Shown: positions 1 to 11,753 of the stretch, one piece after another
Numbering within the stretch: the stretch's first letter is position 1
How the letters are laid out: the number at the start of each line of letters is the position of its first letter
Source of the DNA: Perilla frutescens
Taxonomy: Eukaryota; Streptophyta; Magnoliopsida; Lamiales; Lamiaceae
DNA length: 64,000 nucleotides
Assembly: GCA_026008535.1 (NCBI GenBank)
Contig: BRKX01000014.1
Span: forward strand, 41,484,506 to 41,548,505
Direction of reading: 5' to 3'
Translations under genes and position numbers: made by a program
The notes under the pieces: generated by a model
The model's input: only the letters and a program-made list of their open reading frames with translations
Told to the model about the DNA's origin: nothing
The model's database searches: none

Positions 1-973
1 ATATTACAATAATAAATGGTTGATTGGGAAAATAAATTTTAAATCACGGTTCAAATATTACATTTTTCTAGCTAATTAATTTATAATTTGAGAAATTTAG
101 AATATTGGTTGGTTTGATAATTATATATAAAATATTTTATATTAGATTATTCAGTTAATTAATAATAGTTAATTAAATTCATGCGGGGGGAGAAATGAAT
201 ATTGCATAATTTTTGGGAATATGGATTATGTTGACTATCCATAATCATATGACTGAGAATGAGCATAGTCCAATTACTTATAAAAGAGTTGAAATAGAAG
301 AATTGAATATTTTGAATTACTAATTATTTAACATAATTCTCAAACTATTTAGCTAAACATAATATAGAACAATAATATAATACGTAGTTATATGTGGAAA
401 TGTTATACATTATGATTTTTTTTATAGAATGATATATATTAGGTGTTTTGGTTAAATGAGCATGATTAAACTCCTTGGGTGGAAGGAATGTATATTCCAC
501 GTTTTTTGGAATATAGATTTCCACGAAAATGGTGATTACCAATTTTAAAACATATAAATTATAGGATGAGAATAAACATTCTCTGTGAGTTGAGGAAATA
601 ATTGAAATTGAGGAATTAAATAAGTTTTCCTTAGATTTGTACTACTAATTAAATTAGTTAGTCATTGAATAAAGAATTATAATTGGCAATCAAATTACAT
701 TTTTCTTGAAAAAATTATAAAGAATGTATAAAATTTTGAAAAATATATTGAGCATGAAATCTTAAATGCAAACTATTAACCAAACTTTGAGATTCGGGTG
801 AAAGGAATGTATATTCCACATTTTTGGGAATATATATAGATTTCCATGACATTGGTGATTACCAATTTTTACTGTTAGTTGAGGAATAATTGAAATTGAA
901 AAATTGAATAATTTTTCCTTAGATTCATACTACTAATTAAATTAGTTAGTCATTGAATCAAGAATAGATAGAT
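1..973. repeat. AT-rich flank with two diverged direct repeats
   Basis: No gene is visible. A block at about 477-676 recurs at about 797-966. Both copies contain the GGAATGTATATTCCAC palindrome-like start, the GGTGATTACCAATTTT segment and the ending TAGTTAGTCATTGAAT. The second copy stops just before the envelope-like coding remnant. This is probably transposon debris inserted in or next to that ORF, but the left end lies outside the window. Confidence 0.5.
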
Positions 974-1320
974 GTGCTAAGCTTTAAGAAATATGGGATG
1001 GATTTGTTCTTAAAAGAGAGGGGTATGTGGAAGTGTGTGACTGAGCTTTCAACATTTGATCCTGAAGTCATTGTTGAATTTTATCCAAATGTGTCTCCTG
1101 ATATGAGTGATCAATCTAAGAGTAAATATGGAGAAATTTATTTGCATGATAAAGTCTATATGTTTAACCCCATGTGATCAACAAATTCTTAGGTCTAAGT
1201 AATGATTTTGATATTATTGACTTAATCTGATTGATAATGTTGTGTCTAGTGTGACTAGAGGACTTGTGACAAAGTGGACTAACAAAATCTCCACTTCTAA
1301 GCTCACTTTCTTTTATACAG
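974..1320 (+). pseudogene. envelope-like ORF of a Sirevirus-type copia element, part 1
   Basis: The reading frame starting near 974 (KYGMDLFLKERG...VTELSTFDPEVIVEFYPN) resembles the plant retrotransposon envelope-like ORF, also called the putative plant transposon protein domain. A frameshift near 1177 and further small shifts break it, but recognisable coding sequence (INKFLGLSNDFDIID, then VTRGLVTKWTNKIST) continues to the insertion point at 1320. Coding resumes at 2763 in the phase expected after removal of a 5-bp target duplication. The gene is dead. The role of such proteins in the host element is unproven. Confidence 0.6.
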
Positions 1321-2757
1321 TGACAGCTGTGTATTTTACACAACTTTCGGATATGAATTGATGTTCTTTATTATATAAAGTTGTGCATTTTATATAGCTT
1401 TTCTGCTCGAATTGTTATCATTTGGAGTTTTTGATATGTTTGTTAGTTTTGCAGTAATTGTTGTGATTTCATTGCACATTTGAAGCAAAATTAGTGAATA
1501 TGGATAAGAAGAGTTGAAGAGGTGTTTAATTAGGCTCTTGGGCTTAATTAAATGCTTAATTGAAGCCTAATGGACCGGATTAAATTATCAAAACTCGAAG
1601 AAATCTGAAGTCCAACTCGAAGCAGGGGTGGGTCGACCAAGCTCCTCTTGGTCGACCCGGCCCAGTGTATTTTACACATGAGTGGGTTGACCTGGCTTAG
1701 CTTGCCTATGTGCACGGATTCGGGGGATGTGATTTTCTCGCTCCAATTCAGGGTTTCTAACCTACATATAAAAGCCTCCATTTTGATACACAAAAATAAG
1801 AAGTCACATACACGGTTTACAATAGGGAGAGGACGTCCAAGACTGAGAAAACACGTCCAAGAAGTCAAGTGACGAGAGAAACTTATCATCTACTCAAGAG
1901 GAGACGACAAGGTTGTTAAGAGACGAGGTGCCATTGCAGAGAAAATGAAGCCGCTGGATTACATATTGTTCATCAGTTCCTTTATCTTTTCTGTCATGAA
2001 CACTAAAACTCTGTTGTTTATTTATTTAATTATGTTTAGCTAATTCTATAGCTAGGTTTTAGGGATTGAAACTTATGACTTTTAATATATGAGTTGATTG
2101 CTTTTTCTTCCTGCTATCTCTTGGGGTTTGATTTCTGTGATTTATTTCATATCTTGTATGAATGCTTGATCACCATTTATACATGCTAGTCATTAATTTG
2201 AAGTACTGACCAGAGAAGAATTAATGATGAAAAGATAGAAATCAGATTATGTGTGCTTGGAAGAACTGACCAAGTGAACATGTATCACATAGGGTTGAAT
2301 AGATCTTCGTGTGCCAGATTAGGAGTAATGACATGTGTGAAGAACCGACCGCAGTGAAGTGCATGCTCATTATATCTATGTTATGGTATATGCCTTAAAC
2401 AATAGCTTGCTAACAGACTAGTGATCCCCCACCATTGATAGATTAAAGACAAATAGTCGGGTTGAGAGAATCAATAAATATTGTTAAATGATATAATAAA
2501 TCTATTTTCCCTAAAGCCTGATATTTTCTTATATTTGTTTATTTCAGTATTTTATTTATTGTTTTGTGTCTTTGTTTTATGCTTGTTATTTTTATTCCTT
2601 TTTATCCGTGTGCTCTGTGTCTAGATATTAATTACGTGCTTGTGAATAAGAACTGGTTAATAACGGTCTCTGTGGGATACGATACTCTTGCTCACCTATA
2701 TATTGCAATAACATCGTGTACTTACGGTACAATTATTTATTAATAAATAGTGTGTCA
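1321..2757 (+). mobile_element. solo LTR (Athila/Tat-like, Ty3/gypsy) with perfect TSD
   Basis: The element begins TGACA and ends TGTCA. It is flanked on both sides by TACAG (1316-1320 and 2758-2762), a perfect 5-bp target duplication. It has a TATA-like motif near 1762 (ACATATAAAAG). Its 3' part reads GTGGGATACGATACTCTTGCTC, resembling the U5 end of the Athila/Tat-like LTR at 55674. No internal domain or second LTR is present, so it is a solo LTR left by unequal recombination. It interrupts the envelope-like ORF. Confidence 0.85.
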
Positions 2758-2762
2758 TACAG

Positions 2763-3327
2763 TTTTACATAAGTTAATTATGTATAACTAGTTGCCCACT
2801 ACAAATTCCTCAGTCCTCATAGTTGATCAAGATATGCTGCTCTTCAAACTCGACACTAAGATCCTCTTCAATCTTGAAGATTGTATTTTGATTGCATGTT
2901 GAAAGTTGTTGCCAAGACCAACTCCACCAGCATGCTGCCATTTCTTTGTCTTATCTTTGTCATCCTCACTGAGCAAGGGGTGAAGATCAACAAGAAGAAG
3001 ATAGTGACTGAAACTTCCGCCATCTCAATTATCAAGCCCAAAAGAAATGAGGATCGTGTAATTGATCTTCCTTACACTTCCATCATAAGCTCTACAACTG
3101 CCTCTGCTGATGTTGCAGAAGATGTCTATGAGGATGCTGCTCAATCCCTTCCTCAATCAGAAAAGTGACATTGCCAGTGCATCTTCACATTTGGTGACCT
3201 TACCCGTGCAAGTTATTCATGCTCACATGCTCAAATGGACTCCGTGATCCATCAAAGCATGGTTCTCACCAATGCCATGACTGAGCTTCGAAATACCCTT
3301 CAAGGTGTTCTTTCTACACAAAAAGGG
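2763..3327 (+). pseudogene. envelope-like ORF of the Sirevirus-type element, part 2
   Basis: Coding sequence resumes right after the solo LTR with a frame reading LPTTNSSVLIVDQDMLLFKL, one in-frame stop before it and a small shift near 2885. It continues as the open segment 2881-3168 (MLKVVAKTNSTSMLPFLCLIF), typical of the C-terminal half of plant envelope-like ORFs. A further frame shift follows (MDSVIHQSMVLTNAMTELRN). It stops at 3327 where the Ty3/gypsy element inserted, and the same frame continues at 11209. Confidence 0.6.
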
Positions 3328-4395
3328 TGATGAGATCGAGCAAGGCAAAGAAGAGAATGATCCGGAGCTGCAATTCAAGGGTCCTATGACGCGTTTAAAA
3401 GCAAAGAAGTTGCAAGCTTATTTACAAGCTTCTATTCGTCGTAAATTCGAGTTGCATGAAGAAGAGATGAAGAGCAGCCCGAGATTGATCACCATGCTAT
3501 CCATTGATGAAGAAGAAGGAAGCATGAAGACGTGAGAAGAAGAACGACGCCATTTGGACGTGTGCATGAAAATTTATACGCGTTTACATGGGAAATCGGG
3601 AGATGCTGTTTTTCATGCAAAGGTGGCAAGAACATGGTCCACGAATTAATCCAACTTAATTCAGCCCATGTCGTGTGATTAAAGGTCCAAAAGTGGCAAT
3701 TCTTGAAGGCCCAAATCACTTTGAAATTTATCTTTATCTAGTTAGATTTTTCTTATCTTATTTTTGGTATCTTTTGATTCTTTCCTTAAAAACAGATTTT
3801 GGATAAGGAAATAATCCTAGTTTGACTAGAACTAGTTAGGATCGAATTTATCTAGTTATTTAGGTTTAATTTTCGTCCCCCTATGTTAGTATAAATAGGG
3901 CTACCATGTGACACTTTAAAAGTTAGACAATTGCAAGAGTTTAAGAGTTTTCCTCCTTTTGTCTCAAGATCCTTTGGTTGATCAACTATACAAACATTCT
4001 ATTGTTCTAGCAATTCAATAGTCTTATTCAAGTTCTTCAGGGTACATTGAGTGCTTGGGAGAATTGCTATCCGGAGAAGTTAGACGTGCACGTTCGAGTT
4101 ATCAACACGGGTTCGCCGAATCTATCCAATCCACAACACCTATCCGCCGCCGCCCTCACCTTCAATACCGACGTCCTCCGCCGCCTTCACCACCGTCACC
4201 GCCATGTCACCACCGTCCCCAAGCCATTCCAAGTGTCTTCAATCGAGTCCTAGTTTGTGCCTACGTATTCTAGTAAGTTTGTTCGTTCAAATTCGGGTCG
4301 GATTGCATCCATAGTTTCTAGCTGACGTAGTTCGTTTCTTGAGTCTTCCGCGTGCATAAATCTCGTGTCTTGGATTCATTGTTCGGGTCACATCA
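3328..4395 (+). repeat. 5' LTR of the Ty3/gypsy element
   Basis: It runs from TGATGAGATC to CACATCA and matches 10140-11208. A TATA box (GTATAAATAGGGC, about 3889-3901) marks the likely promoter. The first 208 bases are open in one frame and encode the tail of the pol polyprotein (GPMTRLKAKKLQAY), because pol reads into the LTR in this family. A proline/arginine-rich open stretch near 4047-4273 is noncoding. Confidence 0.92.
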
Positions 4396-4401
4396 TAAAT
4401 T

Positions 4402-4413
4402 TGGCATCAGAGC
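4402..4413 (+). other. primer binding site (initiator tRNA-Met type)
   Basis: TGGCATCAGAGC lies six bases after the 5' LTR. It differs at one base from the usual plant site TGGTATCAGAGC, complementary to the 3' end of initiator tRNA-Met. Confidence 0.8.
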
Positions 4414-5183
4414 CACGTCAGCTCTGCTGGTCGTGGTTCAATTCGACGTGTCATCTACGTGTCATTTATCTGTCGTACGTGTCATTTAATTTTCGTATCG
4501 TGTCTTTGTAATCTGATTGTTATTCATTGAAAAAAAGGGGCGAAAAAGGAGCAAAGGGATCGAAATCCCTACAGCAAAAAAAAAATCAGATTTATTTCTT
4601 GTTGGATTCGATTTTTTACTCTTGTTTTAGATTTGTTTCCATACACTTAGGGATTTTAGATTGTGTTCACATTGGTCAAACACATCCAAAAGTCTCCTAC
4701 CTTATCCATTAGATTTCCTACCTTGTTTAGATCCTTTCCATCCTCATCTATATCTAATCAAAATCTTCTATCCTCATCCACCACAAATTCGATCTCTACA
4801 CCCTATAGTGTTCGAATTTTTCATCTCTTTCCTACCTACACCCGGTTCACCTCATACACCACATAGTCCATACACCCATACACCCATGCACCCATATCCA
4901 CATACACCATCTAGCTGAAATACTCATTCCACACGCCTACTTCTACTCTTAGCAACCTTCCGGCTTGATTCTATCCGTTGGAGCTTGAAGAAGACCCAGA
5001 TGAGCTAGTCAAGAGAAGCTGCAGAGTTCGATCAACACACCCCCATATTCACTCCACACGTGCACCACATCTTTGAGAGATAAACACGAGTGGAAAAATC
5101 AAGAGTGACATACACGAGCGTTTGTGAGGAATTGTGAGGTTCTATTCCACTTTTTCTTCACGTTTGTTCGTTTTGCAGGTACA
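4414..5183 (+). other. untranslated leader of the Ty3/gypsy element
   Basis: This stretch between the primer site and the gag start has no sustained coding frame. A CCCATACACC-like pyrimidine/CA-rich tract lies around 4860-4910. Confidence 0.6.
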
Positions 5184-7069
5184 ATGAAGAGAGGTACCAA
5201 TACTGAGGCGTCTACTCCACCCCCTAAAGAGCCTAGATCACCAAATACACCAGGTGATCAATCCTACTCGTCTGAACCACAGTGGGACGCCAAGTACCAA
5301 TATAATGCGCTAGTAAAACATTTTGAGCGACAGAATCGTCTACTGAGAGACAAACTTGGCAACCAAGTAACTGAATTGCAAGAGGAGCTTGCAAGGCTTA
5401 GAACCCAGTCGACCGCATCCCAAACGGTCTAAGAAAAGTCTGTGAGGCAACCCGAGTCTCAAGATGATGCAGAGAGGCAACCTGAGCCTCAAAATGATGC
5501 AGAGAGGCGACCCGAGCCTCAAGTGGAGAACACTGGCCGATGCCAGTAGCAGAGAAATGCCAACATGCCGCCACCTGTACAGCAAGACATTCAAAGGCCC
5601 CCCCTGCCTTTGAAGAAGACTATGATTACGGGTACGATTTCTATGCAGCCAGTGGTTATGAAGCTGATTACACACCACAAGGGCGAAGAAACCGCCATGA
5701 TCGACCCCGAGGTCCTCATAGGCGTGCACACCATGATAATTATGAAGATGGTAGGCTCAACAACATCAAGACGAGCATACCCGAGTTTGAAGGCCTTCAC
5801 GATCCCGATATCTACTTAGATTGGGAACGTAAGGTAGAAAAGATCTTTACATGCTACGACTTTTCAGAGCACAAGAAGGTACAGCTAGCATGTTTGGAAC
5901 TTAGAGGCTACGCAGCCTCATGGTGGGAAATGCAACAAGAAAGAAGGCGCAGAAACCACAATCCACCAATTGATACTTGGGAAGAAATGAAGGGATTTAT
6001 GCAAGGCCGCTTCATTCCAGTCCATTATGAGAGAGAGCTTGAAAAGAAGCTCAATCGGATCAAACAAGGCACCCGATCGATTGAAGAATACTACAAAGAG
6101 TTGGAGACTGTTTTGAACAGAGTCGGGAAGCAGGAGACCTTAAATGCTACCATCATTCGGTACATTGAAGGTATGAATCCTGATATTACTTGTGAAGTCG
6201 AGCTTAGAGACTTCACCAGTGTAGAAAGAATGGTGCAGTATGCATCAATAGTTGAAAGGCAGCTGAGAGAAGGCCGACGTCGATCGCACCATAGTGCAGC
6301 CCCTACACGACAGTCTTGGAGTCGAGGAGCACCCAGTTCGACGTCAACTGAAGCCACACGACCGCGAGGTCCTCCAGATCAGCCCGTTCGACGTTTTGAA
6401 CGCACTACACCGCAGTCTAGCCGTAGACCCGAGTCTGCGCCACCTACCCAGTCTCGGCCGAACACCACTAGGCCTAATCAAGGTGCAACGTCCCCTAATG
6501 CAGCCCCTAATCGAGCTCGTGACATCCAGTGTCATAAGTGTCAAGGTTGGGGCCATTTCCAAGCTCAATGTCCGAACCGGCGAGTTCTATACTTAACGGA
6601 GTCAAACGAAGTCGAATCAGCCAGTGAGGATGAAAAGGAGCCTGTGGGTGATGCCACACTTGAAGAAAACATCGAGAATGATGCCACACATGAAGACGTC
6701 AATCCGGAGGTTCAACAAGTCAGTTTGGTCACAATCTGGAGTTTAAGCATAATTCGAGAAGAGGAACAAGAACACCAACGGGAGAACATCTTCTACACCC
6801 GTGCAGTGATCAAGGGTCACACGTGTTCTATGATTATTGACAGTAGCAGTGTGATCAATGCCATCAGTCAATATGCAGTGGAAAAGCTTGGTCTTCCAGT
6901 TCAACAACACAAGAGCCCCTACAGATTGCAGTGGCTTACAGATAGAGGCGAGATACGCGTGGTTCACCAGGTAAGTGTCTCATTCTCAATCAATAAGTTT
7001 TCTGACACTGTTTTGTGCGACGTTATCCCTATGGATGCGGCACATTTGTTGTTAGGCAGACCTTGGTAG
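5184..7069 (+). pseudogene. gag and protease region of the Ty3/gypsy element
   Basis: Gag likely starts at the ATG at 5184 (MKRGTNTEAS). That frame stops at 5432, and the gag core continues in another frame from about 5540. It shows the capsid region (IYLDWERKVEKIF, YAASWWEM, RFIPVHYERELEKKLNRI, IEEYYKELETVLNR) and one CCHC zinc knuckle (CHKCQGWGHFQAQC). The protease follows with IIDSSSVINAIS where the family normally has the D-S/T-G active-site triad, so the catalytic glycine position is changed. The frame ends at a stop after LLLGRPW. Capsid assembly and processing would both fail. Confidence 0.85.
5444..5533 (+). repeat. 30-bp in-frame tandem repeat in gag
   Basis: About 2.8 copies of a 30-bp unit (GAGGCAACCCGAG... 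then ATGATGCAGA) start at 5444, 5474 and 5504. The period is a multiple of three, so each unit adds ten residues to the N-terminal linker of gag. The copies differ at a few bases. Confidence 0.8.
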
Positions 7070-10000
7070 TATGATCGACGTGTTGTCCACGATGGACGTC
7101 TGAACACTTACACAGTCGATATTGATGGACGGACCAGCACCTTAAGGCCATTATCACCTAAAGCCTTTGCTATGGATCAGCAACGCATGCAGGAGAGGTT
7201 CAAAGAGGAGAAGGCGAAGCAAGCAGCCGCAAAATGGATCCCGAAGACCACGTCTGCGACCCCTAGTGCCGAACAGCCCTTTGCCGTCGCCCCTACCCCT
7301 TCCAAACAACCTCATTCGGACTCCTTAGCTGTGGAAAAGAAGAATGAATCGAGTTCAAACAAGCCTCACATGAAGAGCTTGTTTATTTCAGTGAAAGGAG
7401 TTCAGAAAGCCGTCAAAGCAGGTATGCCTCTTGTCCTACTTATATTTAGGGGCAGTGCTACTAATGATTGTTTGTCTAGTGATGTGCAGCCCTTACTTGA
7501 TGAGTTCAAGGACGTATTTCCCGAGAAAATACCTGGCGGACTTCCACCAGTTTGAGAAATCGAGCATCAGATCGATTTCATCCCCGGAGCTGTGCTACCC
7601 AACTGACCAGCCTATAGGACATCTCCCGACGAGACTAAAGAGATAGATAGGCAAGTCAAAGAGCTATTGGAGAAGAAGCAAATCCGTGAAAGTTTGAGTC
7701 CGTGCGCCGTTCTAGTGATTCTAGTGCCAAAGAAGAACACCGAATGGCGTATGTGCATGGATTGTAGAGCAATCAACAAAATCACGATAAAGTATCATTT
7801 TCCCATCCCTAGACTAGATGATATGCTTGATGAGTTGTCTGGTTCGCGTGTCTTTTCTAAAATTGATTTGCGTTCTGGTTACTTTCAAGTTCGTATGCAA
7901 GAAGGTGATGAATGGAAAACTGCATTTAAGACAAAGCATGGTTTGTATGAATGGCTTGTTATGCCTTTTGGTCTCACTAATGCACCAAGCACATTTATGC
8001 GTCTGATGAATCATGTTTTACGTGAAGTTATGGGAAAATATGTTGTTGTGTATTTTGATGACATTCTGATTTATAGTGACACAATACACACACATATGCA
8101 GCACCTTAGACATGTATTCGAGATTCTTAGAGATTCGAAATTATATGGTAATCTGTCTAAGTGTTCTTTTTGTATGAACGAAGTCGTATTTCTAGGCTTT
8201 GTTGTGAGTGAGCGTGGTATAGAAGTAGACCGTTCTAAAATCAAGGTGATTGAGGAATGGCCCACTCCTAAATCCGCAAGTGATGTGCAATCTTTCCATG
8301 GCCTTGCTGGCTTTTATCATCGCTTTGTGCGCGATTTTTCCAGCATAGCTGCGCTGCTTACTGAGTTAAGCAAGAAAGATCGAAAGTTTGAATGGGGTCC
8401 TGTTCAAGAGCATGCGTTTAACACTTTGAAAACATGTTTATGCAATGCGCATGTTCTTGCTCTTCTGGACTTTAATAAAACTTTTGAGATTGAATGTGAT
8501 GCATCGGGCAAAGGGATTGGTGCTGTTTTGATACAGGAACGGCGTCCAGTCGCCTATTTCAGTTAAAAGCTCCACGATGCAGCCCTTCGTTATTCCACCT
8601 ATGATAAGGAGCTGTACGCACTGAAGAGAGCTTTAGAAACGTGGCAGCACTACTTGTGGCCTAAGGATTTCATGATTCACATGGATCACGAGAGTTTGAA
8701 GCATTTGAAAGGCCAACAAAATCTGAACAAGTGTCATGCACGATGGGTAGAGTTTATCGAGTCCTTTCCGTACGTCATCAGGTATAAGAAAGACGCCGCG
8801 AACATCGTTGCTGATGCATTGTTGAGAAGGTACGTTTTCTTGAACCTTATGCATGCTAAAATGTTGGGATTTGATGCAATTAAGGAGTTATATGCATGTG
8901 ATGAATTTTTCACACCTATATATGCTGAATGTTGCTCAAAATCTCATTCATATGTTGGTTATTTCGTGCATGAGGGTTTCTTATTCAAGGGTTCACAGTT
9001 GTGTATTCCTAAGTCTTCTATGCGTGAGTTGTTAGTTTTAGAATCGCATGCGGGAGGTTTAATGGGTCACTTTGGTGTGTCTAAAACGTTAAACTTGCTG
9101 CATGAACATTTCTTTTGGCCACGTATGAAGCATGATTTTGAGAATGTGTGTAGTAGATGCATTACATGTAAGAAGTTGAAATCTACATCACACCCATTCG
9201 GTTTATACACTCCTCTACCAGCCCCGTCTTCCCTGTAGATTGATTTATCTATGGATTTCATACTTGGGTTACCACGGTCTAGGTCTAGTCAAGATTCTAT
9301 ATTTGTTGTAGTTGATAGGTTTTCCAAGATGTCTCATTTCATTGCATGTAGGAAAACCGATGATGCTGTACACATTGCCAACTTGTTCTTTATTCATGTT
9401 GTGCGTTTACATGGAATACCTAGAACTATTGTTAGTGATAGGGATTCTAAGTTTTAGCATATTTCTGGCATGCACTTTGGGGTAAGCTAAGTACCAAGTT
9501 ACTTTTCTCTACTGCATGTCATCCTCAAACGGATGGTCAAACTGAAGTCGTGAATAGAACTTTAGGTACTTTGCTGCGTTCTTTAGTTAAAAACAACTTG
9601 AAATCATGGGAAGATTGTTTGTCATATGCTGAATTTGCTTACAATCGCGTTGTGCATTCATCTACTAATATGCCCCCATTCGAGGTTGTTTATGGTTTTA
9701 ATCCACTAACGCCTAATGATCTTTTACCTTTACCTGTTGAGCATCTAACAAGTGTTAAAGATACAAGAAAAGCGAAACAAGTAAAGGAGATACATGAGAA
9801 AGCACGTGCGCGTATTGAAGCAGTTGGCTCACGCAATGCAGTCTAAAAGAACAAACGGCGCAAGCTGATGATTTTCCAGCCCGGAGATCGCGTTTGGATT
9901 CATCTGAGTCCTGGACGGTTTCCTAACCTGAGAAAGTCGAAACTTATACCAAGAGGAGATGGACCGTTCACCGTGTTGAGTCGAGTCAATGACAATGCAT

Positions 10001-10347
10001 ATCGCATTGATTTACCCGGTGAGTATAAGTGTTCATCTACATTTAATGTTGCTGACTTATCTCCCTTTTCTGCAGATGATGAGTTCGATGAAGACGAGTC
10101 CCCGAATTCGAGGATGAATTCTTTTCAGCAGGGGGGGAATGATGAGATCGAGCAAGGCAAAGAAGAGAATGATCCGGAGCTGCAATTCAAGGGTCCTATG
10201 ACGCGTTTACGAGCAAAGAAGTTGCAAGCTTATTTACAAGCTTCTATTCGTCGTAAATTCGAGTTGCATGAAGAAGAGATGAAGAGCAGCCCGAGATTGA
10301 TCACCATGCTATCCATTGATGAAGAAGAAGGAAGCATGAAGACGTGA
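7070..10347 (+). pseudogene. pol (reverse transcriptase, RNase H, integrase) of the Ty3/gypsy element
   Basis: Domains are in Ty3 order. Reverse transcriptase is at about 7667-8250 with the catalytic YFDDILIYS intact, RNase H at about 8460-8830 (FEIECDASGKGIGAVL), then the integrase zinc-binding region (HAGGLMGHFG...CITCKKLK). The core catalytic region (SMDFILGLP, HPQTDGQTEVVNRT) and a C-terminal chromatin-end region (GDGPFTVLSRVNDNAYRIDLP) follow. In-frame stops fall near 7067, 7553, 7603, 8564, 9236 and 9844, and a frameshift lies between 9455 and 9550. The last frame crosses the polypurine tract and ends at 10347 inside the 3' LTR. Confidence 0.88.
10126..10139 (+). other. polypurine tract of the Ty3/gypsy element
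   Basis: CAGCAGGGGGGGAA lies immediately before the TGATGAG start of the 3' LTR, where plus-strand DNA synthesis is primed. It also lies within the last pol reading frame. Confidence 0.85.
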
Positions 10348-11208
10348 GAAGAAGAATGACGCCATTTGGACGTGTGCATGAAAAGTTACACGCGTTTACA
10401 TGGGAAATCGGGAGATGCTGTTTTTCATGCAAAGGTGGCAAGAACATGGGCCACGAATTAATCCAACTTAATTCAGCCCATGTCGTGTGATTAAAGGTCC
10501 AAAAGTGGCGATTCTTGAAGGCCCAAATCACTTTGGGATTTATCTTTATCTAGTTAGATTTTTCTTATCTTATTTTTGGTATCTTTTGATTCTTTCTTTA
10601 AAAACAGATTTTGGATAAGGAAATAATCCTAGTTTGACTAGGACTAGTTAGGACCGAATTTATTTAGTTATTTAGGTTTAATTTTCGTCCCCCGATGTTA
10701 GTATAAATAGGGCTACCATGTGACACTTTAAAAGTTAGACAATTGCAAGAGTTTAAGAGTTTTCCTCCTTTTGTCTCAAGATCCTTTGGTTGATCAACTA
10801 TACAAACATTCTATTGTTCTAGCAATTCAATAGTCTTATTCAAGTTCTTCAGGGTACATCGAGTACTTGGGAGAATTGCTATCCGGAGAAGTTAGACGTG
10901 CGCGTTCGAGTTATCAACACGGGTTCGCCGAATCTATCCAATCCAAAACACCTATCCGCCGCCGCCCTCACCTTCAACACCGACGTCCTCCGCCGCCTTC
11001 GCCACCATCACCGCCGTGTCACCACCGTCCCCAAGCCATTCCAAGTGTCATCAATCGAGTCCTAGTTCGTGCCTACGTATTCTAGTAAGTTTTGTTCGTT
11101 CAAATTCGGGTCGGATTGCATCCATAGTTTCTAGCTGACGTAGTTCATTTCTTGAGTCTTCCGCGTGCATAAATCTCGTGTCTTGGATTCATTGTCCAGG
11201 TCACATCA
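10140..11208 (+). repeat. 3' LTR of the Ty3/gypsy element
   Basis: It matches 3328-4395 over its full length and ends CACATCA. It carries the same TATA box (GTATAAATAGGGC near 10701) and the same pol tail (GPMTRLRAKKLQAY). Confidence 0.92.
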
Positions 11209-11297
11209 AAGAGAGAGTAGCTACTGATGCTGGAAAGGCTGGGGATGCTAAGGTTGGGAAGGCTACTGCCAAGGCCAAAGGGAAGAAGAAAGTTTGA
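11209..11297 (+). pseudogene. envelope-like ORF of the Sirevirus-type element, C-terminal end
   Basis: After the Ty3/gypsy insertion the frame left at 3327 resumes (ATDAGKAGDAKVGKATAK) and ends at a TGA at 11295-11297. Removing the inserted element and one 5-bp flank copy leaves the phase unchanged, which supports a single ORF cut by transposition. The tail is short and lysine/alanine-rich. Confidence 0.6.
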
Positions 11298-11753
11298 AAG
11301 GGGGAAAGTGATGTTTTATGTTAAAACAATGTTAAGTTTCTTTTGTGTTGTGCTAGACACAGTTTATGTTTTTGGATATTGTACACATCCTTATTTTTTG
11401 TTTATATGTGCTGGACACATGTGATATTTATTTTGTTGGATATCCAGTTGTTGATATCCTTGGATAATTATGTTTTTAATCATCGACATGGTTTTGAACT
11501 TCTTATTTTGTTCGCATATCTTATAAAAATGTGTTGGTCTTTATGTTGGGAGTTTTCTCAACATTTAATACTTGTATAGGGGATAATTACCCACACTGTA
11601 TATATGTTGTATTTTTTCATAGGTAATAACTTAAAGGGGAGCAGACCTTAAGGAGGAGTTTTTCAACTCCAAATTTTTGTTCATTTTTCGCTGCGGTCTA
11701 ACTATAAATATTGAGCATGTTTTGTGCAGAAAGGATAAGTTTAAGGGGGGGAT
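11298..11753 (+). other. 3' untranslated region and polypurine tract of the Sirevirus-type element
   Basis: No coding frame is visible. AAGTTTAAGGGGGGGAT at about 11737-11753 is the polypurine tract directly before an LTR beginning TGTTGAG, the arrangement typical of Sirevirus/SIRE copia elements. Confidence 0.6.

Larger units (their letters stand above)
3328..11208 (+). mobile_element. Ty3/gypsy LTR retrotransposon, full-length but decayed
   Basis: It has two LTRs of about 1068 bp, a primer binding site just inside the 5' LTR, gag, protease, reverse transcriptase, RNase H and integrase in Ty3 order, and a purine tract before the 3' LTR. The flanks AAGGG (3323-3327) and AAGAG (11209-11213) look like a 5-bp target duplication with one change. 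By eye the LTRs differ at roughly 28 sites (about 97% identity). At least six in-frame stops and one frameshift disable pol, so it cannot move on its own. It inserted in the envelope-like ORF of an older copia element. Confidence 0.93.

Noticed and set aside
4047..4273. Proline/arginine-rich ORFs in the LTR, also at 10867-11085
   Set aside because: They lie in the R/U5 part of both LTR copies, with no homology to gag-pol.
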